DNA of 64,000 bases from Robiginitomaculum sp. Lineage in GTDB: Bacteria > Pseudomonadota > Alphaproteobacteria > Caulobacterales > Maricaulaceae. Location of the stretch: assembly GCA_026982415.1 (NCBI GenBank), contig JALSHE010000055.1, positions 1 to 64,000 of the forward strand, in the 5' to 3' direction. Every line of letters begins with the position of its first letter. The first letter of the stretch is position 1. The notes under the pieces are model-generated. The model had not been told where the DNA came from. It saw only the letters and a list, made by a program, of their open reading frames with translations, and made no database searches. This document shows, piece after piece, positions 8,902 through 16,367 of the stretch. The position numbers and the translations under genes are program-made.

Positions 8902-9876
8902 TTATCCGACTTCAATAAGTCCGGTATTTTGCGCTGCGTTCAGCATAGCTTCTTGCAATTTCTCAAATGCCCGCACTTCGATTTGACGGATGCGTTCGCG
9001 GGAAACCTCGTAAACTGCAGCAAGTTCTTCCAAAGTTTTAGGCTTTTCGGACAAGCGGCGTTCTTGTAAGATATGCTGCTCGCGTTCATTCAGGTTTTTC
9101 ATGGCATCTTTGAGTAATTCCATGCGGGCATCATGTTCTTGAGAATCGGCAACCACGGTTTCCTGGCTGACATAATTGTCGTCCTCTAGCCAGTCTTGCC
9201 ACTGCCCGCCGCCGTCTTCACCGCCAATTTTCACATTGAGAGACGCATCTCCGCCGCCGCCCATACGCCGGTTCATAGATATAACTTCTTCTTCCTTGAC
9301 GTTCAGATTGGTCGCAATTTTCTTGACTTGGTCCGGATGCATATCACCGTCTTCAATGGCTTTCATCTCGCCTTTCATACGGCGTAGATTAAAAAATAAT
9401 TTTTTCTGGGCGGCTGTTGTGCCCATCTTGACCAAAGACCAAGAGCGCAGCACATATTCCTGAATAGCCGCACGGATCCACCACATGGCGTAGGTAGACA
9501 AACGAAACCCTTTGTCCGGGTCGAACTTTTTGACCGCCTGCATCAGGCCGACATTACCCTCTGATATAACTTCACCAATGGGCAGGCCGTAGCCCCGATA
9601 GCCCATGGCGATTTTTGCCACGAGGCGCAGGTGGGATGTCACCATTCTTTCGGCTGCGGCACTGTCTTGATGGGAGACCCAGCGTTTGGCCAACATAAAT
9701 TCTTCGTCGCGCTCCAGCATAGGGAATTTGCGGATTTCGGTTAAATAGCTCGACAAACCTTGCTCCGGCGAAAGCGCGACGGACAAACTCATATTGCCGG
9801 TAGATTTGCCCGCTTTCAGTGTTGTCTTTGCTGTTTTTTTTATAGCGGTTTTCTTATGCGTAGTGTCTTTAGTCAA
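8902..9876 (-). CDS. rpoH: RNA polymerase heat-shock sigma factor (sigma-32)
   Basis: Group-3 sigma-70 protein directing RNA polymerase to heat-shock promoters. Region 2 shows VISEGNVGLMQAVKKFDP and RLSTYAMWWIRAAIQEYVLRS; the RpoH box appears as AAQKKLFFNLRRMKG; region 4 ends with VSRERIRQIEVRAFEKLQ. I place the start at a TTG (9876-9874) because a perfect GGAGG (9884-9888) lies 7 bases upstream; this gives 324 residues. The usual family start would be the ATG at 9792 (MSLSVALSPEQG), so this reading adds about 28 Lys/Thr-rich residues. The gene is monocistronic. Confidence 0.95.
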   Translation of the reverse strand: MTKDTTHKKTAIKKTAKTTLKAGKSTGNMSLSVALSPEQGLSSYLTEIRKFPMLERDEEFMLAKRWVSHQDSAAAERMVTSHLRLVAKIAMGYRGYGLPIGEVISEGNVGLMQAVKKFDPDKGFRLSTYAMWWIRAAIQEYVLRSWSLVKMGTTAAQKKLFFNLRRMKGEMKAIEDGDMHPDQVKKIATNLNVKEEEVISMNRRMGGGGDASLNVKIGGEDGGGQWQDWLEDDNYVSQETVVADSQEHDARMELLKDAMKNLNEREQHILQERRLSEKPKTLEELAAVYEVSRERIRQIEVRAFEKLQEAMLNAAQNTGLIEVG

Positions 9877-9957
9877 AATCTTTCCTCCCAATACCCAAGA
9901 AGCGGGCTTGAATGTATATATAGGGGTAATCATAGGCGATTAAAAGAGAGGCTGGAT

Positions 9958-9990
9958 GAATTTTTAGTGAGGTTGCGAAACCTCAAATTC
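9958..9990. terminator. Hairpin with GCGA loop upstream of rpoH
   Basis: An inner stem GAGGTT/AACCTC (9969-9984) closes a GCGA tetraloop as read on the plus strand, and an outer stem GAATTT/AAATTC (9958-9963 with 9985-9990) brackets it. It lies just after the stop of the minus-strand ECF sigma gene and before rpoH, so it may separate the two transcripts. No strong U-tract follows, so a classical intrinsic terminator is uncertain. Confidence 0.35.
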
Positions 9991-10014
9991 ACCAATTAAA
10001 TCTTGGCTATGGTG

Positions 10015-11253
10015 CTATAATTTCATACTGGCCATTTTTACAGCCAAATATTCTTGCTCAACTTTCGAGCCGCTTAACGCAATTGCTGTCCCGTAAGATT
10101 TTTTTGCTTTGCTATATTGCCCGTCCCGCCTAAGCATATCTGCGCGGGCGGCGTGGTAAGGTTGATATTTATCCAAATTACCTCCTTGAGTAACCAACTC
10201 CAAAGATGCCAGTCCAGCGGCAGGGCCTTGGGCAAAGGACAAGGCAACACTGGCATTGAGAAGTACAATAGGTGTTGGTTCATAAGCATAGAGCCGCTCA
10301 TAAAGCACGGTGATTTCCTGCCAATCCGTATCGATAAAACTCGCCGCCTGACAATGTACCGCACTTATGGCCGCCTGGATTTGGTAAACATCCGGGCGGC
10401 CTTTGGTCAGAGTTTTCAACAACAGGTTTTGCCCCTCACTAATTTTTCCCTTGTCCCATAAGTTCCGGTTTTGCTCTTCCAAAGAAATATATATATCCGG
10501 GCTGGCGAGCCGGGCAGGGCGGCGGGCATGGGTCAGCAACATCAAGGCCAAAAGCCCAGCGGCTTCGGCCTCGCCTGGTAATAACTTGACCAAAATACGC
10601 CCCAAACGAATGGCTTCGGTGCATAAATCAACGTCTTTATCCTGGTCCAAGGATGAATAACCCGCGTTGAAAATTAGATAAACTACGCCAAGTACCGATT
10701 TCCAACGTTCCGTCCATAGAACCGTATCTGGCACGACAAATGGAATCCCAGCTTTTTTAATCTTGTTTTTGGCACGCACAATCCGCTGTGCCATAGTGGT
10801 TTCGGAGACCAAAAATGCTGCTGCAATTTGCGGTGTCGATAGGCCGCACACCGTTTTTAAGGTCAGCGCCGTATGGGCAAGGGTGGGCAAAGCTGGATGA
10901 CAACAGGCAAAGATCAACCCAAGTCGTTCGTCCGGCAGGTTTTGCTCCGCATCAATTTCCCCATTAATATCAATTTCCCCATTAATAATGTCGTCATCCG
11001 TCATGATGTTCAAATGGGTTTGATAAGCTAATGCCCCGGATTTTTCCCGCCGTGTCGTGCGCCGCCGGTAGCGGTCAATGGCTTTGCGTTTGGCGGTTTG
11101 ATAGAGCCAACCTTTAGGATCATGCGGCACTCCCTTTTTTGGCCAGCTTATCAGCGCCGCAGCCAATGCGTCTTGCAACACATCTTCTGCCAGATCAATA
11201 TCGCGAAATTGCGCACTCAGAGCCGCAATTAAGCGGCCCTGATGATTGCCCAT
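10015..11253 (-). CDS. ECF sigma factor of the ECF42 type (SigJ-like, DUF6596 C-terminal domain)
   Basis: About 412 residues, far longer than a minimal ECF sigma factor. The N-terminus has sigma region 2 (DIDLAEDVLQDALAAAL and GWLYQTAKRKAIDRYRR) and region 4 (LKTVCGLSTPQIAAAFLVSETTMAQRI). The remaining half is a helical TPR-like extension (NAGYSS, EAAGLLALMLLTHARRPAR, ending near SKVEQEYLAVKMA), as in the ECF42 group. That group is genetically linked to a YCII/DGPF protein, which is the gene just upstream here. The only ATG is at 11253; a TTG at 11397 would overlap the partner gene by 100 bases, and region 2 suggests some residues before 11253 may belong, so the start is unsure. It contains a perfect in-frame 18-base duplication at 10951-10986 (INGEID repeated). 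Confidence 0.85.
   Translation of the reverse strand: MGNHQGRLIAALSAQFRDIDLAEDVLQDALAAALISWPKKGVPHDPKGWLYQTAKRKAIDRYRRRTTRREKSGALAYQTHLNIMTDDDIINGEIDINGEIDAEQNLPDERLGLIFACCHPALPTLAHTALTLKTVCGLSTPQIAAAFLVSETTMAQRIVRAKNKIKKAGIPFVVPDTVLWTERWKSVLGVVYLIFNAGYSSLDQDKDVDLCTEAIRLGRILVKLLPGEAEAAGLLALMLLTHARRPARLASPDIYISLEEQNRNLWDKGKISEGQNLLLKTLTKGRPDVYQIQAAISAVHCQAASFIDTDWQEITVLYERLYAYEPTPIVLLNASVALSFAQGPAAGLASLELVTQGGNLDKYQPYHAARADMLRRDGQYSKAKKSYGTAIALSGSKVEQEYLAVKMASMKL
10951..10986. repeat. Perfect 18-bp tandem duplication inside the ECF sigma gene
   Basis: Two identical 18-base units (10951-10968, 10969-10986) starting ATCAATTTCC encode a repeated six-residue acidic linker between sigma regions 2 and 4. 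The reading frame is preserved. Confidence 0.85.
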
Positions 11254-11297
11254 AACGCGCTCTAGGCTAGCACGTACTTCGTCTGTCGGTATTGCCG

Positions 11298-11651
11298 TTA
11301 TTGCTCGTAATCCATCACGGGCCGGATTTCTACTGAACCATATGTTGCCGACGGTATTTTGGCGGCATAAGCAATTGCCTGATCGAGATTGTCGCAATCG
11401 ATTAGATAAAACCCGCCCATGGTTTCTTTGGTTTCAGCGAACGGCCCGTCGCGGGCTATGGTCTTGCCGCCGCGCACCGTAACCGTCGAAGCCGTCTCGG
11501 CATCTTGCAAACCCTCTCCTGCAATCCAAACACCGTCATTGGTTAATTCTTGATAGAGGTCATCATAGCCTTGCATAAACGCGCCAAACTCTGGTGCCCC
11601 CGGTGCAGGGGCAGCATCTTCCGCCCCGTAAATCAGTAACATATATTTCAT
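11298..11651 (-). CDS. YCII/DGPF-domain protein, partner of the ECF42 sigma factor
   Basis: 117-residue single-domain protein. It begins MKYMLLIYG and contains DGPFAETKETMGGFYLID, the DGPF signature of YCII-related proteins found next to ECF42 sigma factors in many bacteria. The fold is a ferredoxin-like dimer; the molecular role is not established, but the linkage implies a signal-sensing or effector function for the sigma factor downstream. Same strand and probable operon with the sigma gene. A run of low-complexity Ala/Pro (AEDAAPAPGAPE) follows the first strand. Confidence 0.88.
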   Translation of the reverse strand: MKYMLLIYGAEDAAPAPGAPEFGAFMQGYDDLYQELTNDGVWIAGEGLQDAETASTVTVRGGKTIARDGPFAETKETMGGFYLIDCDNLDQAIAYAAKIPSATYGSVEIRPVMDYEQ

Positions 11652-11728
11652 TGGTTTATCCTTTCTCTAAGTGCCAATATAGTAGAGACGTATGGGAAAT
11701 AGCAAATCGACATTTAATTTGCATTATC

Positions 11729-11804
11729 TAGGGAGCCTCTGAATAAATCGGGTTGAATTTTCAGCCGTGGCAAAACAGCTCATGAGTTATTCAGAGGCTC
11801 CCTA
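11729..11804. mobile_element. MITE-like 76-bp element with perfect terminal inverted repeats
   Basis: Eighteen-base perfect inverted repeats, TAGGGAGCCTCTGAATAA at 11729-11746 and its complement at 11787-11804, bound a 40-base core. The outermost TA on each side could be a target duplication. There is no coding capacity, so it would be moved in trans by an insertion-sequence transposase. No second copy was noticed in the window. It could alternatively fold as a very stable RNA hairpin serving as a terminator after the YCII-side transcripts. Confidence 0.6.
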
Positions 11805-11930
11805 AGATATATCAGCTTCACTAAGCTCAGCGCGCTCTTCTGCCGCTTTTCTTATTTTCTTCTCAGCAACAATGAGAATACGCAGTTGAAATAATAGAGT
11901 TTGGTATTTAACATTATTTAAATCCTTCAA
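11802..11930 (-). pseudogene. Small reading-frame remnant abutting the MITE
   Basis: A 42-codon minus-strand frame (TTG start at 11930) that looks like real protein: it contains VKYQTLLFQLRILIVAEKK and RKAAEERAELSEADIS, a basic-acidic helix. Its TAG stop coincides with the edge of the MITE-like element, but excising the element would leave a TAG too. It overlaps the upstream remnant by 17 bases in a different frame. No family recognised; it may be a tiny gene or a decayed phage or mobile gene. Confidence 0.35.
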
Positions 11931-12117
11931 TAATTTCTTTGTAATATGTATTTTGCCGCAATTGCCAGTCAGGTGTTCCTGGATAATCTGGTTTGCAAGA
12001 TTTCAACCACGCCGATTGTTCCTGCTTCAGCTGTAATTGCTCACGCGCTAATTTGGCACGTTTTAACTTTTCATTTGTGTTGGCGTATTTATCTTGGCGG
12101 GGGCAATACCCCCATTT
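11914..12117 (-). pseudogene. Reading-frame remnant, lysine/glutamine-rich
   Basis: A minus-strand frame open from a stop inside the strong hairpin near 12118 down to 11914. It reads RQDKYANTNEKLKRAKLARE and then QSAWLKSCKPDYPGTPDWQL, whose composition looks coding rather than random, but no ATG or ribosome site is visible at its head. The 5' end seems to have been lost where the hairpin lies. Function unknown. The overlapping plus-strand frame here has no protein-like composition. Confidence 0.35.
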
Positions 12118-12135
12118 TTAGTGGGGGTATTGCCC
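12101..12135. repeat. Strong perfect hairpin, 14-bp stem
   Basis: GGGCAATACCCCCA (12101-12114) and its exact complement (12122-12135) flank a 7-base T-rich loop. The core CCCCCATTTTT...TGGGGG is shared with a hairpin at 47882-47906, suggesting a dispersed repeat. It lies about 90 bases before thiE. Confidence 0.75.
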
Positions 12136-12227
12136 TAGGTAGTGGTATTCGGTGTGTGTGTAAGGTGAATTCATTTGAATCTTATGAAGACCTTGCCACG
12201 GGCTTATGAAACACATATTAGCCTGCT

Positions 12228-12905
12228 ATGAGTAAAAAAAATCCACAAGCATATCCGTGTCAGATATATTTGATAACCCCTTCGAAGATCGACGACCTTG
12301 GTGCATTCGTTGTCTTGCTAGAGCAGGTCTTGGCGGCGGCACAAGTGGGTTGTTTGCAGTTGCGCCTCAAAGATACACCTCGCACAAGAATAGTAGAAGT
12401 GGCCACAGCGCTACACCCAATCACCCAAGCCCATGATACGGCTTTGATCATTAATGATGATCCATCTATAGCTGCCGAAACGGGCGCCGACGGGGTGCAT
12501 TTGGGGCAAGCTGATCTGCGCAAAGTAGATATTAAATCTGCGCAACAAATGCTCAAGCCGGGTGCAATTATTGGTGTGACCTGTCATAATTCGAAAGATT
12601 TAGCGTTCAAGGCAGGTTCAGGTGGCGCCCATTATATTGCCTTTGGATCGTTCTTTGAAAGTACGACAAAACCGGATGCACCTCCGGCAAATTTGGAGCT
12701 TCTGACATGGTGGCACGAAACAATGGAAATACCGAGCGTGGCCATAGGCGGCATCATGGTGGAGAATGCCGAGGCGGTGATCGCGGCGGGCGCGGATTTT
12801 ATCGCGCTATCTTCGGGCGTTTGGAACTATCAAAAAGGCCCGGTACAGGCCGTAAAATTGTTGTCGGATTTATGTGCGCGCTTTACGCGGCCACAGCAAA
12901 TTTAG
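12228..12905 (+). CDS. thiE: Thiamine phosphate synthase
   Basis: 225-residue TIM-barrel enzyme joining HMP pyrophosphate and thiazole phosphate to thiamine phosphate. Family landmarks are all visible: LQLRLKD near residue 40, LIINDDPSIAAETGADGVHLGQ, IGVTCHNSKD, and the C-terminal AIGGI phosphate-binding turn. Start ATG at 12228 has no strong ribosome site. No TPP riboswitch was recognised upstream. The Sel1 gene begins inside its last 34 bases. Confidence 0.93.
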   Translation: MSKKNPQAYPCQIYLITPSKIDDLGAFVVLLEQVLAAAQVGCLQLRLKDTPRTRIVEVATALHPITQAHDTALIINDDPSIAAETGADGVHLGQADLRKVDIKSAQQMLKPGAIIGVTCHNSKDLAFKAGSGGAHYIAFGSFFESTTKPDAPPANLELLTWWHETMEIPSVAIGGIMVENAEAVIAAGADFIALSSGVWNYQKGPVQAVKLLSDLCARFTRPQQI

Positions 12906-13897
12906 GCGGTATCTCGGCGGCTTCTGAAAATCCTGTAAGTGGCTACGAAAGTGCGGTTTTGGCATTTGAAAGTGGGGATTATGCCAATGCTCTGATCTAC
13001 GGGAAATTAGCCGGGAGCGGCGGCGACGCAGATGCGCAAGTCTTGGTCGGGTATATATTAATGAACGGTCTTGGTGTTGGTGCCAATAAAAACGGTGCGG
13101 TCAATTGGTATTTAAAAGCCGCCGCAAATGGCAATACAGATGCTATGGTGGCGCTCGGCGAACTGGCACTTGGCGCCCACGGTGGCTTGTCTGCTTCGGA
13201 CGCGGTTAGTTGGCTGACACGCGCCGCCAACAAAGGCCGCAGCGATGCTATGCGGGCGCTGGCAGATATTTATCTGCAAGGTAAAGGCACAGCACCTGAC
13301 AGAAGCAAAGCCCATAACTGGCTGGTCAAGGCATCCAATTACGGTGATGCTAAAGCCGAGCGAAAATTGGGTGATTTTTATTTTGAAACTAGACCGACCG
13401 AAGCTATAATCTGGTACGAAAAAGCCGCCGCAAATGGCGACGCCGAGGCCGCATATTTTGCCGCGATTATGTATGCGGAAAACTACGAGATAAAGCCGGA
13501 TGCGGGGAAAGCCGCCAAATTGTTGCAACAGGCCGCTAATGCTGGCCTACCTGCCGCCCAAGCCGATTTTGGTTTGGTGGTTTATCAAGGCAACGGCATT
13601 GAACGTTCCGAAAAAGATGCGGCAAATTGGTTTAAAAAATCTGCCGAAAACGGTGATCCTGAAGGCCGGTTCTTATATGCGTTCACCTTGGCCAAAGGCG
13701 AGGGTGTGCCGCAATCCTATGAGGACGCCTATTACTGGTTGCTCCGTGCCGAAGAAGCGGGCGCGACAACAAGTATTGCAGAATACGACCAATCCCGCGC
13801 AGAGTTAAAAAAACGCTTGGAAGCCAATATAGACCCAGCAGTTTTATCGAAAGCCAAAGTACGCGCATCAAAAGCACGGGCGCTTTCAGGGCGGTAA
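12872..13897 (+). CDS. Sel1-repeat (TPR-like) exported protein
   Basis: 341 residues of tandem Sel1-like repeats of about 36 residues, each with the pattern A...LG..Y..G.G...D...A..W..KAA..G (for example GYILMNGLGVGANKNGAVNWY). About seven units are visible between residues 40 and 310. The N-terminus MCALYAATANLGGISAASE is hydrophobic and may be a short signal or anchor, pointing to a periplasmic location. Sel1 proteins act as scaffolds in envelope stress and cell-cycle regulation. The ATG at 12872 overlaps the thiE 3' end, implying co-transcription; this start is the best available, not certain. Confidence 0.82.
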   Translation: MCALYAATANLGGISAASENPVSGYESAVLAFESGDYANALIYGKLAGSGGDADAQVLVGYILMNGLGVGANKNGAVNWYLKAAANGNTDAMVALGELALGAHGGLSASDAVSWLTRAANKGRSDAMRALADIYLQGKGTAPDRSKAHNWLVKASNYGDAKAERKLGDFYFETRPTEAIIWYEKAAANGDAEAAYFAAIMYAENYEIKPDAGKAAKLLQQAANAGLPAAQADFGLVVYQGNGIERSEKDAANWFKKSAENGDPEGRFLYAFTLAKGEGVPQSYEDAYYWLLRAEEAGATTSIAEYDQSRAELKKRLEANIDPAVLSKAKVRASKARALSGR

Positions 13898-13929
13898 TGT
13901 TCTAAGAGAAATGCTAGGCACCTGATAGT

Positions 13930-15057
13930 CTATTTTAACCAAGGCGGCGGCGGGGTATCGAGCGCCAGTAGATTGTTGAAAATACGTGTGCGAATAGGTG
14001 GAATTTTCAACAATAAGGGTAATACAGTGCCGCGAAGCAAACGCGCCAGCATAGTTTCGTTAGTTATTTGATCCGTTAAAGCAAAGGTCTCGCGTATGGT
14101 TTTCTGCGCTACAGGTAATCTGAAATTTGAATATTCCGCCGCCTTTTTTTCTGATATTAGCCACGCTAACCATGCCGCATCTTCAATACCGAGATTCATA
14201 CCCCGCCCCCCGGCTGGCGAGTGAATATGTGCCGCATCACCAGCAAGATAGACGCTGTGTTTTTGAAACGTTTCTACAACCCGATACGAAATCTGAAAAG
14301 TTGATTGCCAATGTATAGTTCTGATATTTTCTTGATCCGGGATGAGCTTAATGACGTTTGAGCCAGAGCTAAAATATCTCACCAAGTTCTTGTTTATTGG
14401 AATTGCAACAATCACCCCATTGCCCGTTAAAAAATTAGGCCGGCCCGTATGGGGGTCTATTTCGTTGATATACTCCACATCAGCTAGGCTCCATTGTTCA
14501 TCGCCTGTACGGCCAGAAAAATCAATGCCGGCAGATTTGCGGACAATTGAATGGGCACCGTCACAGCCGATAATATAGTCGTAGGCTTGGTCTTCGGTTT
14601 CCCCATTTGCACTTCGGATATGAGCTATAGATGTGTCAGCATCCATTTCGAGCTTTATCAATGTGGTGTTCCACTGCGGAACCACACCATGCTGCGCCAA
14701 CCAAGCCAAAAACACTCGTTCTGTCGTACCTTGTGGGATAGAGAGAATAGCAGAATCTTTGCGCGGGTGTTTACTGAGATCCAGCACGGCAAATTGCCGC
14801 CCGTCTCTCGTCATTTTGATCTTGGTGATCAAATTACCTTTTGCGCGTAGTGTGTCCGCAATGCCGCTCGGCGTTAAAATATCCAAAGTTCGCAGATGGA
14901 CGCCGAGCGCCCGGCTTTCATTTTCAGGTGTCAGGCCAGAACCTTGGTCAATGATGCGAAACGGAATATTGCGCCGTGTAAGTTCAACTGCCAAACTCAA
15001 CCCAACTGGCCCGGAACCAACAATCAGTATTTTGTGTTTTGCCGTCAATATTTTCAT
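13930..15057 (-). CDS. FAD-dependent aromatic-type monooxygenase
   Basis: 375 residues of the p-hydroxybenzoate-hydroxylase fold. It has the FAD dinucleotide motif ILIVGSGPVGLSLAVELTRR near residue 10, the DG motif IIGCDGAHSIVRK near 165, and the GD motif VYLAGDAAHIHSPAGGRGMNLG near 270. It lacks the C-terminal thioredoxin-like domain of the phenol hydroxylases, so it is the short form. Its start overlaps the response-regulator stop by four bases (ATGA), so it is translationally coupled to that gene. Substrate unknown. Confidence 0.88.
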   Translation of the reverse strand: MKILTAKHKILIVGSGPVGLSLAVELTRRNIPFRIIDQGSGLTPENESRALGVHLRTLDILTPSGIADTLRAKGNLITKIKMTRDGRQFAVLDLSKHPRKDSAILSIPQGTTERVFLAWLAQHGVVPQWNTTLIKLEMDADTSIAHIRSANGETEDQAYDYIIGCDGAHSIVRKSAGIDFSGRTGDEQWSLADVEYINEIDPHTGRPNFLTGNGVIVAIPINKNLVRYFSSGSNVIKLIPDQENIRTIHWQSTFQISYRVVETFQKHSVYLAGDAAHIHSPAGGRGMNLGIEDAAWLAWLISEKKAAEYSNFRLPVAQKTIRETFALTDQITNETMLARLLRGTVLPLLLKIPPIRTRIFNNLLALDTPPPPWLK

Positions 15058-15743
15058 CCCAATTGCAAACGATAGCCGCCGGGTTCGGTGAGCAATAGGG
15101 TTGCATTGCCTTTTTCTGGCTCTATTTTTTGGCGTAGGCGGTAGACATGGGTTTCCAGGGTGTGGGTGGTGACGCCGGAATTGTAGCCCCAGACTTCGTG
15201 TAGTAGTTCCTCGCGAGCTACAGGTTTGCCGCCGGCGCGGTAGAGATATTTCAGGATGTTGGTTTCTTTTTCGGTCAGGCGGATTTCGCGCATCCCATCT
15301 TTTTCCATTCTCTTGAAGGCGGGTTTGAACGCATAAGGTCCGATTTGGAACACTGCATCCTCGCTTTGTTCGAACGAACGAAGATGCGCCCTTAGTCGTG
15401 CCAGCAGCACGGCGAAACGAAACGGCTTGGTGACATAATCATTGGCACCAGAGTTAAGCCCCAAAATCTCGTTCATATCGCCGTCGTTCCCGGTCAGCAT
15501 GACGATTGGGGCGGCAACACCAGCCTTGCGCATTAGTTGGCAAGCCTCGGTGCCGAGCATGTCGGGGAGGTCGACGTCCAGAAGGATGAGATCAAAATCC
15601 TTTTCCTTTGTCGCAGTAATCGCAGCTTTTGCTGTGGCGACATCGTCGATTTCAAATTCATCATACAAATTAAATTGCTCAACCAACTCGACCCGAAGAT
15701 CATCGTCATCGTCAACCAGTAATATTCTTTTCTTAACGCTCAT
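15054..15743 (-). CDS. OmpR/PhoB-family response regulator
   Basis: 229 residues. The receiver domain runs from MSVKKRILLVDDDDDLR (acidic pocket) through DLILLDVDLPDM (phospho-acceptor Asp near residue 55) to YVTKPF (conserved Lys). The C-terminal winged helix (about 135-228) reads LTEKETNILKYLYRAGGKPVAREELLHEVW and ETHVYRLRQKIE. No histidine kinase gene is adjacent, so the partner is elsewhere. It heads a two-gene unit with the monooxygenase and is divergent from the L,D-transpeptidase gene. Confidence 0.93.
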   Translation of the reverse strand: MSVKKRILLVDDDDDLRVELVEQFNLYDEFEIDDVATAKAAITATKEKDFDLILLDVDLPDMLGTEACQLMRKAGVAAPIVMLTGNDGDMNEILGLNSGANDYVTKPFRFAVLLARLRAHLRSFEQSEDAVFQIGPYAFKPAFKRMEKDGMREIRLTEKETNILKYLYRAGGKPVAREELLHEVWGYNSGVTTHTLETHVYRLRQKIEPEKGNATLLLTEPGGYRLQLG

Positions 15744-15860
15744 GATCTGTGCTTCCTCATACGGCGGGTTTTATAGGCTTGATTTTATAGCGAATCTAAT
15801 GCCATTTAACTGTCACACTATCACAAAATTGTGGGTGGGTGTGAACAACGGGATTAAAAA

Positions 15861-16367
15861 GTGAAAATAATTGTCGATACTAGTAAGCGAATATTACGGA
15901 TAGGCGGGCAGGAATATACCTGCGCAATTGGTAAGAACGGCGTTGTGCCTGAATGTGATGGCCGCGAAGGCGATGGCAAAACGCCGCTCGGCAGCTACCA
16001 GATCCGCTACGGCATGTACCGTGCTAATAAAATTGCTTTGCCGACCACCAAATTGCTGTTCTGGCCAATCCGCCGATTTGATGGCTGGTGTGATGCGCCC
16101 GACGACCCGGCCTATAATCGCCCCGTCCGTCTACCCTATCTGACCAGCACTGAAACGTTATGGCGTGACAGTGGTGTCTACGACATCATCCTAGTTCTTG
16201 GGCATAACGACAACCCGCCTAAACAAGGTATGGGCAGTGCGGTGTTTTTGCATGTGGCAAGAGAAGGTTACGCGCCGACTGAGGGATGTGTGGCGGTATC
16301 GCAGGATGATATGTTGGCTTTGATACCGAAACTATCACCTGGTATTTACGTTGAAATATTGGCTTAA
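15861..16367 (+). CDS. L,D-transpeptidase-family (YkuD domain) protein
   Basis: 168 residues forming essentially only the catalytic domain. The active-site region reads HVAREGYAPTEGCVAVS, the HX(n)-[ST]xGC pattern with the catalytic Cys, and the upstream block GREGDGKTPLGSYQIRYGMY is typical of the family. No signal peptide is seen and the start is GTG, so export is unclear; the subgroup with no signal is common in alphaproteobacteria. Expected to act on peptidoglycan peptide crosslinks. Its stop overlaps the convergent yggS stop by four bases. Confidence 0.85.
   Translation: MKIIVDTSKRILRIGGQEYTCAIGKNGVVPECDGREGDGKTPLGSYQIRYGMYRANKIALPTTKLLFWPIRRFDGWCDAPDDPAYNRPVRLPYLTSTETLWRDSGVYDIILVLGHNDNPPKQGMGSAVFLHVAREGYAPTEGCVAVSQDDMLALIPKLSPGIYVEILA

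Noticed and set aside
11946-12209. A plus-strand reading frame of 87 codons in the gene-poor gap before thiE
   Set aside because: No ribosome site, composition unlike protein, and it overlaps minus-strand frames that look more coding.
12180-12227. TPP riboswitch before thiE
   Set aside because: No CTGAGA or other conserved thi-box pattern is visible in the short leader.
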